Source: Brachionus koreanus (taxonomy: Eukaryota > Rotifera > Eurotatoria > Ploima > Brachionidae). From it: a stretch of DNA of 64,000 nt. Location of the stretch: positions 1,237,461 to 1,301,460 of the forward strand of contig PJRA01000453.1 of NCBI GenBank assembly GCA_016987375.1. Direction: 5' to 3'. This document shows, one piece after another, positions 47,351 to 58,300 of this stretch (positions are counted from its first letter, which is position 1; each line of letters begins with the position of its first letter). The position numbers and the translations under genes were made by a program. The notes under the pieces are model-generated. The model did no database searches. It saw only the letters and a program-made list of their open reading frames with translations, and had not been told where the DNA came from.

Positions 47351-48796
47351 ATTACTCAATAAAATCTTCTAAAAAAAAAATTTCTATTTGAATTAAAATT
47401 TTGAATTTAGACAATTAGCCAAAAATAAGTTGTCCCTGGCAACTTGATGCTTATTGCAATTATTATATGTCAAAAAAAAAACTTGTCTAAAGAAAATCTA
47501 GATAAAAAAAAAAAACAATAATTTTTTTTTTTTCTCCTTTAGGGTGCGACTTATGCGTTTATTTAGTCGCAATGTCATTAATTACAATCGTTTTAGCTAT
47601 TAAGGATTTTTATCCAGATGATAGGGCTCTAATCAAAATTTATAAATTTATTTTAATGATTACAAAAAAATTTAATTCTATGCTCGAGAATAATTGTTAT
47701 TTTATTTCGAATGCAACCAAAATTATTAAGTTTATTCTATATGGGTTTATTATTTTGGTTATAATTATTTTCTTTGAATTTTTTTCTATTTTGCACGAGC
47801 AATAGTAATGCAAAATATTTTTGGTATAATTTATTTTTTTTTATTATCATAATAATTATAATTACAATAATAATGAAAAAAAGTGCAAAATAGTTTCGAT
47901 TTTGTCTTAGAAATGAAACAAGTTATTTCTAATTTTTATTTTTTGTCTTCATTTTACCTAAATATTTTTCTTCCATTTTAATTTCTAATTATCTCTTGAA
48001 CATATTTTTTACATTTCATATTCAAAATTTGCTAACTTTTAAAAAGTTAATTTTTTTGCTTGTTTTAAAGTTTTAAAAAGGAAACAAATAAATTTCTTTA
48101 TTTTTATATTAAGGCGGTTCAAATTAGAATTTAAAGTTTTCAAAAAATAAAAAAATACAAATATAGATTAATTATTGAAAATTAATTTGATAAAGAAATT
48201 TAAGTCAAAAAATTTTGATTTTTGTTTAAAATAATTATTACAGCATAAATTTATGAAAATTTTTGATAGAAACTAAAATTTATAATAAAGAAGAGAATGC
48301 AAAAAAAGAAATCTAAAATTAATTCATAATTTTAATTTATTTTTATTATTCGGAATGAAATTACAAAGAGAAAAATTTAATTTAGAGAGAGAGAGAGTGA
48401 GAGAAATAAAGAATGAGAAATATTAATTTTCTTTAATTTGAATCTCGTTTAGTTTAGTAGAAATTCACAAAGCAAATATAAATATTCATTTGGTAAATTT
48501 TAAACTAAAACCAAATAGAAATAATTACACAATGAACATTCACAATTTTTTTTCTTTTTATTTTTGTCTAATAAAGTATTGAAGCCAAGCGCGCTTTTAA
48601 AATTTTATCTCACTTTTTTCTTTCTTTTTTTTTTCTTTTTTTCTTAATTTGAATTATTGAGGCAATTTGAAAAATTATCAAAAATTATTATTCTCAAATT
48701 ATATTTCATCCTTTTACTATAGATCTTTAATACCATACGTAAAAGAATAATATCTATTGGCTTAAGTTAGAGATTTTTGAACTTGGTAGAAAAAAT
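47351..48796. other. Region between divergent MLLT10 and eIF4E
   Basis: About 1.45 kb. An RFX-like inverted repeat GTTGTC-CCT-GGCAAC lies at 47429-47443, 79 bases upstream of the MLLT10 start. A GA-rich patch is at 48379-48404. A 77-codon frame at 47572-47805 was not accepted as a gene. Confidence 0.5.
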
Positions 48797-49754
48797 ATGA
48801 CCACTGAAGTTTTGTCACAACAATCGAACAACGATAATAAGCAATCACAAAATGCTATTGCTACAAAAGAACAAGTTCAAATGACACTAAATGATCCGAA
48901 TGTCAAATTTCCACTCGAAGATTCATGGTCATTTTGGTTTTATAAAAATGAAAGGACAAAAGAATGGAAAGAAAATGTTAAATTTATTACTAGTGTAGAT
49001 TTTGTTGAAGATTTTTGGGGGTTCGTAGTTTTATAATTTTTTTCATTTAGAATAAAAAAATTAATTTTTCTTTTTTAAGAGTTTATAATCATATTCAATT
49101 AGTAAGTAAAGTAAATGTCGGATGCGATTACATGTTCTTTAAAGTGTGTTTTATTTTTATTATTATATTTTAAAGTATTGTATAAATTAATTTTATTTTA
49201 AAAATAAAAGAAAGACATACCACCAATGTGGGAAGATCCTCACAATTGTGATGGAGGAAGATGGATTTTAAATTTAGACAAAAAATATCATAATACTAAT
49301 CTTGATATGTACTGGTTGAATACAGTAATTTAAAAATTTTTGAAAAATTTATCAAAATATTTTTTATTTTTAATTAGCTATTGGCTTTAATCGGTGATCA
49401 ATTTTTGGAAGAAAGTCCTTATGTCAATGGTGTTTGGGTAAATATAAGATCTAAATTGGATAAAATATCTCTATGGACTAAAGTTGCTAAGAATGCCGAA
49501 GTTCAAATGAAAATTGGGTAAATTAGAAATCTTATCAATGATAAATTAAATTTGAAATCTTATAAATAAATAATTAATAGACGACGTTTCAAAGAAATTC
49601 TAAATCTAAAAGATAAAGACACAACAATAGCTTATGAAGTATGTAGTATTTTTAATTTTTTTTTGGTTTATAATTAAAAATATATTATTTTCAAAAGGAA
49701 CATCAAGCTGCTAATAGCGGATCATCTCAAGCAGAACCACTTTATATGATTTAA
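48797..49754 (+). CDS. EIF4E: eIF4E, mRNA cap-binding protein
   Basis: Six exons, 48797-49020, 49080-49143, 49211-49324, 49378-49517, 49581-49638 and 49698-49754, phase-consistent and encoding 218 residues (human 217). Cap-stacking Trp residues are in KNERTKEWKENV and PPMWEDP, the latter with the base-reading Glu. The eIF4G/4E-BP face has the VEDFWGVYNHIQL Trp. Basic phosphate-binding residues are in KIGRRFKE. GGRWILNLDK and YWLNTLLALIGDQF complete the fold. It initiates cap-dependent translation. Class I features (both Trp at human 43 and 56 positions) are kept. All introns are 53-67 nt. Confidence 0.95.
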
Positions 49755-50916
49755 AATTTTTGTCTCATGATGCTTTTGTGTTCAAATAAAATTTCAAGCA
49801 TTAAAAATATTTATTTTTTTTTAGTACTTCTTAACCAGATATTTTGTTAAACCTTAATTTAGCTTTTCATTGAAACCAGTTTGCGAGTTGATTAAACTTA
49901 AAACGTTATATTTAACTTAGTATATTTTTTTATTCAAGTATAAAGAAAAAAATTGTTTTAATAAATATTGATTAAAAAAATTAAATTTTTGTTTTTAATT
50001 AAAAATTGTAGACAAACCAATAATTTTTTTTACCACAATTATCTTTGTTTTTTAAACAATATAAATGGTTTTATTTACCAAAAATCTTTTCATATTTTAT
50101 AATCAAAATCAATTTTTATAAATCGGTCTTTATTGATCAAACAATTTATATTTTAATTGAATTGTTTTAATAATATTTTTTAGGTCTATATTTTTTTATT
50201 TCTTTGGTAAAAATATGTTAAGTTAAAAATTTGGATTTATTTTAATTTTGAATTTTAACTTATTGAATTTTTTTGAAATCAATTTTAAATACCATTACTA
50301 CCAATTTATAAGAAAAAACTAAACAAATGCTAATTTTTAGTAAAGCTTCAATCAAAATCTTTTATCTAAAGTATTTTTTTGCAATACTTGAAATAATTTA
50401 TATATTGAAATTAGTATTAGTGAATAATTTAGCAATTATTTTAAACTCCTGCTAGAGACTTTCAGAAAGTCTTAATTGGAAGAGCTCTTTGGTAGCTTTT
50501 TAAATGTCTATGGAAACCTCTATGCTACATCATGCATACGAACACAATATTTTATTCTTATAGAAGAGTAACAACCAAAATCAACCAAAATTTTTCAAAT
50601 AAAATTTGATGGGTTTTCATTTCAATTTATTTTAGAAAAAATTTAAATCTAAGACTTTAATTTTCATCCATTGAATTATAAAATTTTGGATATATTTTTT
50701 TCAAATTATGCTAAATACTAAATTTATTCTAAATTTACGACAAAAACATGCATGTATAGAGCATTTAATAGCGAAAACAAGCTGTTTTGGTAAAATATAA
50801 TGAAAAGCTTTGGATGTAATGCTTTTAATGGCACTTTTATCACAAAATGCAAAGTTAATCTTTCTTTCTCTCTAGGATTAAATTAATTTAATTTTATCAT
50901 ATTAAGTAATTAGATA
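49755..50916. other. Intergenic, with a 17-base palindrome
   Basis: About 1.16 kb. A perfect inverted repeat, AGACTTTC-A-GAAAGTCT, lies at 50456-50472 in a locally less AT-rich patch (50450-50545). Otherwise A/T tracts. Confidence 0.45.
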
Positions 50917-51317
50917 ATGGCTTCAAATAAAATATCTTTGTTTCAAAAGATAGTTTCGACTGTAAAATCAAGAGAAACGCTAAATTATTTCATGAGCACT
51001 CATTTTTGGGGACCTGGTAAGAAAAGATAAAATTTCTTATTAACACTTATTTTTTAAACCAAATTTTATTCTAAGTTGCTAATTGGGGACTTCCATTGGC
51101 AGCTTTGGCTGATTTGAAGAAAGATGTAAGCATCATTAGTCCAAAAATGACGTTCGCAATGTGCATTTATTCATTACTTTTTATGAGATTTGCTATTATG
51201 GTCAAACCAATCAATCCTTTATTGTTTGCCTGCCATTTTACAAATGAATGCGCTCAATTAACACAAGGTGGTCGTCTCATTCATTACAACTTAACACATA
51301 AAGAAAATCCAGTTTAA
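50917..51317 (+). CDS. MPC1: Mitochondrial pyruvate carrier 1
   Basis: Two exons, 50917-51016 and 51076-51317, encoding 113 residues (human 109). Sequence marks are [62 protein letters not shown] and IHYNLTH, matching human MPC1 in order. It pairs with MPC2 in the inner mitochondrial membrane to import pyruvate. The intron splits the Val codon of GPVAN. MPC2 is not in the window. Confidence 0.96.
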
Positions 51318-51903
51318 GAATTCTCATTAAATTTACAAATTACGATATCAAAGGCTTATTTATGCCAAAAATTAATCGTAAAAATTTTTTTTTTGGCAAC
51401 CGTTTAAACAAAAAATATTTAAAACTATTGATTAATATTGCACCAAAAGAATAAAATACAAATTTTTTAACTTTTTTGTTTTATTATCGAAAATTATGCT
51501 TAAAAAAATAAGAAAATATTTAATTGAATTACCTTAAATAAAATTAATAGTTATTTTCTAAAGCCTTAAGATAAGTTCAAAATAAAATTTTATTTTTAAT
51601 TTGAATATTTTATTTTGTTTTAATTTCAATGAATGTTATCAAGTATAAAAAATTTAAAAATAAAAATCACTATCAAACAAAAAGAAAAATTAAAATGGAT
51701 TAATTTTACATTTTTTTAAATGAAATGATAAAAAATTAATTTTTTTTCCATACTTCCATACTATAGTGATAGCTTAACAAAATAAAATCTAAAATTAAAC
51801 AAAAAATATAAACTGTTTTATTTCAATTTTTTAATCAACAATATATCATTTAAATAAGTAAAGTAAAATAAAAAAAAAATAAAAAAAGTTTTTATTTTTA
51901 ATT
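51318..51903. other. Convergent 3' region
   Basis: About 585 bases between the ends of MPC1 (+) and the next gene (-). Several AATAAA words face each way. No gene seen. Confidence 0.5.
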
Positions 51904-54900
51904 TTAAGGCTTACTTAAATCTAAATCGAGCCTTGGTAATTCGTCATCTGACTCGATGCGAAGAAATTTATTAATGCTTGTTTTTTTTTGCCTATATTCA
52001 TTTGTGATGGAATTAGCTAAATTTTGAGACAAAATGTTTGTTTCTGGACTTAAAGACTTTTTGCTTGTATTTTTTAACTTATCAATTTTTTCTTTTTTGA
52101 CTAGACTAGATTGGTTAAATTTATTCAAATACTTTTTTACATCTATTCTATCTACAACTACTTTTGCATTTACACAAATATTAAAATTTTTTATGTGTAA
52201 CTTTTCATCAAATGAATCAGTTGAGTAAAGATCATTTTGATTTTGCTTTATTGCTGATAGATTTTTTGGTTCAACAATTTTTTTTGGAAGAAAATTAAAA
52301 TGTTCATTTTCTTTTAATATCATGATTCGATCATCGGGCACAATAAAATTTAAATCTTTTTTTAGTTCTTTATCTTCAAAACTTAGACGAGCTCGTTTTC
52401 TAAATTTGTCGACAATTTTGGATTTTTTACGTTTCATTTTATTTTTATCGTTGGTTTTATTTGGCGAATCGATTAAAAAAGGACAATGATCAAGTAGATT
52501 TTTTGACTTTTTTTTAGTGCTAATTTCGTTTTTTATCGATTCAATAGTAGCAATTGGAAAAGTAACTTCTACATTGTTTTCTTCGTAGATTTCTTTTGAA
52601 GTCGATTGTAAATAATTTGATGTGAAAGGTTGAACGCCTAATTTAGTTTGAGTATGCTCAGTTTTTTCTTCTTTTATTTCTTTTATTCGATTTAAGCATT
52701 CATTTTGAACTTTTTTTCTACTACTAATTAAACTTTTTTCAATGTCTTTTTTTTTCAATATTTTATCCATGTAAGACAATACTTGATTTTTGACCAAATC
52801 TTCTTTTTGAATAGTTACATCATTGTTCAAAAAATCTAGAGCTGTGCACGAATTTCTTTTCTTAAATAAATATTTGTATTTAATCAATTGTTTTTCTTTG
52901 ATCTTTTGAAATTTGTTCGAGAATTTGAGTAAAACAGAAGTCTCCGAGTAGGATCTCAATCTTGGCTTATTTTTAAAATCATCATGAGTAAATCCGATTG
53001 AATGTTTTTTATTCAAAATTGCTAGTGAAATGGTTTCAACAGGCTGGTCATCACTTTGAGGTGACATGAATACAGAATTTTGACTATTTTCATCAGTATC
53101 ACTAGGAACATGATTTGTTTTTTCAAAAATGTTCGTTTTAACTGATTTTGTACTAGATAGAGATAATGATTGTGTGTTGTCATTTTGTTTATTTTGAATG
53201 TCCATTTTATCTAAATCGTTAAGCCATGTTTTTGGAAAACTAGAATTAAATTCACATAATATTTTAAAATTGCTTGGAAGCATATCAAGCCATTTATTTA
53301 TTCTAAAAAATAATGTGCTTTTTTTTGTAAACAAATCTTTTTTTATTTCTAATGAGAAATAAAATATTTGCAAACGAAAAAACTCATTTATTTCTTCTAT
53401 TAGCTTGGAATCTTTGCGCAAATCAAAATTTACTTTTTCATTTTCTTTTTGAGACTCATTTAAATTACGTGATTTTCTTATTATTTGAGCAAAATTGGAT
53501 GAAACCAAAAGTTGATTAGTCAATCGAACAAATGGTCCAATATTTCGTCTGTTTTCAATAGGTACACACACCAAACCACCTTGCATAGACAAGATTTTTT
53601 CGTATTCAGCATAATAGTCAATTCCTGGCTCATTGAAATAGTACAAATTCTTGAAAAAAATAGCCTCTTTAGCATAAACATTTTGAAATTGCATTACATT
53701 GACCAATTCTATTTTATTATCGGTTATTAGATCTAAATTCATGGGTGCATGATTTTTATTAAACCATTTTATTAGATTTCTAATTCGTGCATTATTTTCT
53801 ATTATTTTTACTTTTAGATTTTTTTTCAAATCAATTTCACAGTTTATTTCAAAATTTTTCATCAAATGAACTAATAGTACATGTTTATTACATTTGGGCA
53901 AACATCTATTGTATCGATAGAATGAATCATGTACATTTACATAGAGTAGTATTTTGTCGTTTATTTGTAGAAAACCATATGTTTCATCATTGGAATCGAT
54001 AAAATACTCAGGATCATTTTCGTTTTCAATTTGAAGTTTTTTTGTCGTTGATGAAAGCTCGTCATCAATTAAAAATATTTCTGTACTTGTATCAACTGGA
54101 TTATTGTTGTCAATTTTTTTTGCTTGTTCTTTTGATTCAACTGAATCAATTGAATTAATTGGATCATTTTGATCACTGGCTAAATTAGTTATCATATTAG
54201 CTAAGGGTGTTAATGGTGGAGTTAAATTACGCATATTATTAGAAGTATTTGGCATTGTTACTGTTATTGATGAATCGTTGTGTGGATGAAAATTTCTTTG
54301 AACCTGGTTATTGGCAAGATTATCCATTAGTAAATTTTGATTTGAATTTCGGAAATAATTCATTTGATTAATTGACGTTACGGGAATAATAGGAACTGTA
54401 GGTCTTGGTGCCGGTAACACATTAACTACTTTATGTTGCATCTGATTAATTTGATTAGATTGAAAATTATTTATCATCGTTGGTCTTGAAATGTTTGCTT
54501 GAGAATAGTTAATAAAATAATTGGGATTAGAATTATCACTAACGTTAACATTAGCATTAGGATTACCATAAATATTACAATTGTTAGCGTATATAGTATT
54601 ATTTTTATTATTGTTATTATATTGACTAAAATTAGGCAATCTTTGCACAAGTCTTTGATTTAGATTATTTGAAAAGTTTGAAAGAAAATGATGATAAGCA
54701 TTTGTTGCTATTCCAGGATTAATCATTCGAAAATTTTGAAAATTTGGTCTTTGTTGATGCAAATATTGATTATTATTTGGGACACTGTGATTTAATTTAT
54801 TTGAATTATTTTCATTAGATGCATTTTTTAAGCGAACTGTTCGCTGTAAAATTTCAAAGAATTTTAGAAATTCTTCCAAACTAACTAATGCATCAGAATT

Positions 54901-55317
54901 TATTAGGAATTTTTCTTTTCCATACAATCGATCAACATGATTTTCATTAATATCATTAAGTGTGAGTATTTCATCGGGCGTACAAACAAATGTAGTTAAA
55001 ACACCGAATTTTTTCGCTTCTTCTGATAAACATGGTTCAAATTTTGACAAAATAACTTTTTCCACAATTCTAACTGATACATATTCATTTATGGAATCAC
55101 CATTTCGAATAATGCACGGAATTGGAACGTCTTTGAATTTAAATTTGTCAATTACAATCCATTTCCAATTGACTAGATTTTGCTGAACATAAACTTGATT
55201 TGATTTTGTAGGCTGTGTTTTATTTGAAAGTACAACATTAACTGTTGATTGATTTGTTTCAGTTGAATTTTGAACACGATTAATTGTCTGGTCATTTGTC
55301 TTTGATTCTTGTTTCAT
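51904..55317 (-). CDS. Large Asn-rich nuclear-type protein with two SKI/DAC-like blocks
   Basis: A single open frame of 1137 residues that I do not recognise. Residues about 50-165 form a folded block (WKWIVIDKF, VPIPCIIRNGD, YVSVRIVEKVI, FVCTPDEILTLNDI, LINSDALVSLEEFLKFF). A second block at about 445-620 has a similar order of elements (YGFLQINDKILLYVNV, LVHLMKNFEINCEIDL, LITDNKIELVNVMQF). Between them are about 280 Asn/Gln/Pro-rich residues. The C-terminal third is charged, with basic clusters such as KMKRKKSKIVDKFRKRARL that look like nuclear signals. The pattern C-T-x-x-E-x-L...D-A-x-x-L loosely recalls SKI/SNO/DAC domains; this is a guess from pattern, not homology. No introns are visible. 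Confidence 0.6.
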   Translation of the reverse strand: MKQESKTNDQTINRVQNSTETNQSTVNVVLSNKTQPTKSNQVYVQQNLVNWKWIVIDKFKFKDVPIPCIIRNGDSINEYVSVRIVEKVILSKFEPCLSEEAKKFGVLTTFVCTPDEILTLNDINENHVDRLYGKEKFLINSDALVSLEEFLKFFEILQRTVRLKNASNENNSNKLNHSVPNNNQYLHQQRPNFQNFRMINPGIATNAYHHFLSNFSNNLNQRLVQRLPNFSQYNNNNKNNTIYANNCNIYGNPNANVNVSDNSNPNYFINYSQANISRPTMINNFQSNQINQMQHKVVNVLPAPRPTVPIIPVTSINQMNYFRNSNQNLLMDNLANNQVQRNFHPHNDSSITVTMPNTSNNMRNLTPPLTPLANMITNLASDQNDPINSIDSVESKEQAKKIDNNNPVDTSTEIFLIDDELSSTTKKLQIENENDPEYFIDSNDETYGFLQINDKILLYVNVHDSFYRYNRCLPKCNKHVLLVHLMKNFEINCEIDLKKNLKVKIIENNARIRNLIKWFNKNHAPMNLDLITDNKIELVNVMQFQNVYAKEAIFFKNLYYFNEPGIDYYAEYEKILSMQGGLVCVPIENRRNIGPFVRLTNQLLVSSNFAQIIRKSRNLNESQKENEKVNFDLRKDSKLIEEINEFFRLQIFYFSLEIKKDLFTKKSTLFFRINKWLDMLPSNFKILCEFNSSFPKTWLNDLDKMDIQNKQNDNTQSLSLSSTKSVKTNIFEKTNHVPSDTDENSQNSVFMSPQSDDQPVETISLAILNKKHSIGFTHDDFKNKPRLRSYSETSVLLKFSNKFQKIKEKQLIKYKYLFKKRNSCTALDFLNNDVTIQKEDLVKNQVLSYMDKILKKKDIEKSLISSRKKVQNECLNRIKEIKEEKTEHTQTKLGVQPFTSNYLQSTSKEIYEENNVEVTFPIATIESIKNEISTKKKSKNLLDHCPFLIDSPNKTNDKNKMKRKKSKIVDKFRKRARLSFEDKELKKDLNFIVPDDRIMILKENEHFNFLPKKIVEPKNLSAIKQNQNDLYSTDSFDEKLHIKNFNICVNAKVVVDRIDVKKYLNKFNQSSLVKKEKIDKLKNTSKKSLSPETNILSQNLANSITNEYRQKKTSINKFLRIESDDELPRLDLDLSKP

Positions 55318-58300
55318 ATTTTTGACTCAATTAAAAAAAAGTTCTATTCTTAGTTCATAATATTTTAATTTTTAAATAAAAGTATTCTAACAGTTAAAAA
55401 AAAACAGGAATATATTATGAAAAGAAAAGATTTATTTTTAAATAAAATTTAAATTTATTATAATTTTTTTATTTACAGAACTAACTTAACATAAATACAG
55501 AATAAATAATATTATTTGCGAGGAACGAGCGATCGCGTGACGAGCTTATTAAGCAGATGTTTGTGTGCGTACAGAGAATAACGGACTTTTTCAAAAAATT
55601 CTTGACATATTAGAATTTTTGACTATACACTAAGGAAAAAAATATTGATTATATTTCTTATAGATTATTTGCATTAATATCTTGACATTTTTTAAATTTT
55701 GCTGTGGCTTATTAAATAAAAAAAAATTAAAGCTTATTTTTTAAATAATAAATAAGTAAATAAAAAAAATATAATCAACCAAAATAAAATAAATGTCCGT
55801 TTTTGGAATGGAAGATTTTTAAATCGTTTTTATTTATTCTAATGATCAAAACTAATTAATTGAATAATTTTTGAGGTTTCTTTAAATAAATTTATGTTCT
55901 ATCATCATGTAAATTGAGATTAATGTTTTTAAAATCTTAAGATTATTTTATAAAATTTATTCTTTATTTTAAAGTTCCTATAATAAACAATAATTCTTTT
56001 TGATGTTTGATTATCTATTATTTTTTGCTCATTTTTTTACAAGTGAACAGAACAAAAACAAAAATGAGGCTAAAATTTCAGGCAATTTTAAAACGGCAAG
56101 CATTGTCGCTTTATTATTTGGGAAAGCATGCAGAAATTTCATTTCAATCAAATAACCAATTATTCATTCATTATGAAAATGATAAACATTAGAAAAGCAA
56201 ATAATTTAGAATTGATGCAATCAAATTATCAAATATTACCGCAATAATATGAATAAACATCTTTTTTAACTTGAATTTTTTAAAATGTCCAAGTTATTTT
56301 TTGATTAATTTTTAATCATTTTGCTCAGATCTATTAAATCATATAGTTCAATGTTAACTCTTATATAACTTCAAAATGATAAAAAAAATCTATTGAAGGG
56401 TGTAATTATTTAATTTAAATATATTCAAAAGTTGTTAATTTTAACAAAAAAACTATAAGTTTTTTTTTTTGTTATGATTCGAAGCTATTCAAATATTTCA
56501 GGTAATTAAGAAAAAAAATCAATAATTTGAAGAAAAAATCGAATGAAAAACAATTAAACTTAAGTTCATAATTCAAATAATTAGCATTTAAAAAAAGCTT
56601 TGAATTCTTGCGTTATATGACTAATCTTAATTAATTATTATTGTTAAATGGGATAACATTTTCCATACTATTCATTTATCCAGGCTAAATATTTATTTCA
56701 CATTGGACCAAACCAAAACAAATTTTAATTGATCTTTTAGTTAATTTTCTTTACTTAAGAATACAAAAATATATAAATTAAATAAAAGCAATAGTTTTAC
56801 GATAAATAAGAACTTTTAAATTTACAAAATATCTCGAAAATTTCTTTATAAAAGAAGCGTGATATTTTGTTTAAATTCACGCGTTTGGCATGTTTTGCTT
56901 GAACAAATTTTAAAAGTTTTTATTTTCATAGAACTTATGATATGAGCATAAGTTTTTTATTTTAGTTTAGTCAGTAAACTAAAATTGATGTTTAGTAAAA
57001 ACAAATCAGCTGGACACAATCTTTTAAAAGCATTTTTTTTTCAATTTATTTCGAAGATATTTTTTTTTAAACAACAACTATTTGTTTAGAGATTTAGCTT
57101 TGATTGTCAATTTTAAAGCCTAGTACAAATTTTCATTGTATTTTATTTAATCTAATGCTTAACAAAAAATATAATTTAGATTTCATATCGCAATCACATA
57201 TTTATTCAAATTTTAATTAAAACAAAATATCTTAATCTTTTATTATTATACCCAAATGAGTTTTGTTGCTTTTCTCTCATTGAATGTTTGTCTCACATGA
57301 TGCGAAGCAGTCTGCAGATTTAAACTCAATAATCAAGAAATATATAATTAGGTTGATAATAAGCTCAAGTCGACTTCAAGACATAATCTGATTATTAAAG
57401 AGAACGATTGAATCAAATAATTGTTTCTTGCGTATTTTTTTTAATTAAAATACCGTCATATCTTGTGTCAGGAATGTAAAATCTTTTTATTCTTTTTATG
57501 CGTTCTTAAAATGATTTTGCTAATGTTGGAAGACCAAATTAAGATAATACTTGTAAATAATTACTTTTTAGATATTTTAAGTAAAAACTATACTAGGGTT
57601 AGTTAGTAATTTTTTTAAGGGGCAAAAATTTGAGCTAAATTTTATTGAAATGGATGGATAGATAGCTAGAGATGAATTGATAAAAAAAATAAATAAAATA
57701 ACAAAGGGTGAATAAATTTTATTGACCTATATTTTGCCTATGTGATATATTTAGTAATAAATTTTTTAAGATTTAATAAAATAAAAAAAAAATATTTCAG
57801 TTATTTGAAAAATTGTTTGCTTAGTCTAAATTTTCACTAAACACAAAGTATTAAGTTAAACTCAATATCAAATAGCCAAGTAAAGTTGAGCCTAATAACA
57901 CAAAGCTGAGCTGAGCTGAGCCGACCCATTATTGTCTTTGTATGCTTCTTTAATCCAAAGACCTCTTGTTGTCCTAATCAATTGTCATTTTAACGAGCAT
58001 GTTCATTTAGCAATATATGAAGATTAGTCGACATAGACAAATTCAATTCGATTGGCTTAATAAAATCCGTTCAAATAGAGCTAGCAAAATGCCGCATAAA
58101 AATAACATAGATAAATAAAACAAAGTCTAAGACCTACTAAAGAATATAAAAATCCAAATAGTAAGTTTTATTTTATAAATTTATACACCAAATATAAAAT
58201 AAAATTTTATCCTGGCAAATCGTCTTTCTAAAATTAGATACTAATAATTCTATACAGATATAAAAATAGATGAGTAGATAAATAAAAGCATGAATTTTAT

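Noticed and set aside
47572..47805. A 77-codon plus-strand frame with one hydrophobic segment
   Set aside because: Low-complexity A/T codons, no homology recognised, no splice partners. Poly-T sequence on its own yields such Phe/Ile-rich helices.
56007..56192. A 61-codon frame in the gene-poor region
   Set aside because: No recognisable sequence, no partner exons, and composition equals the background.
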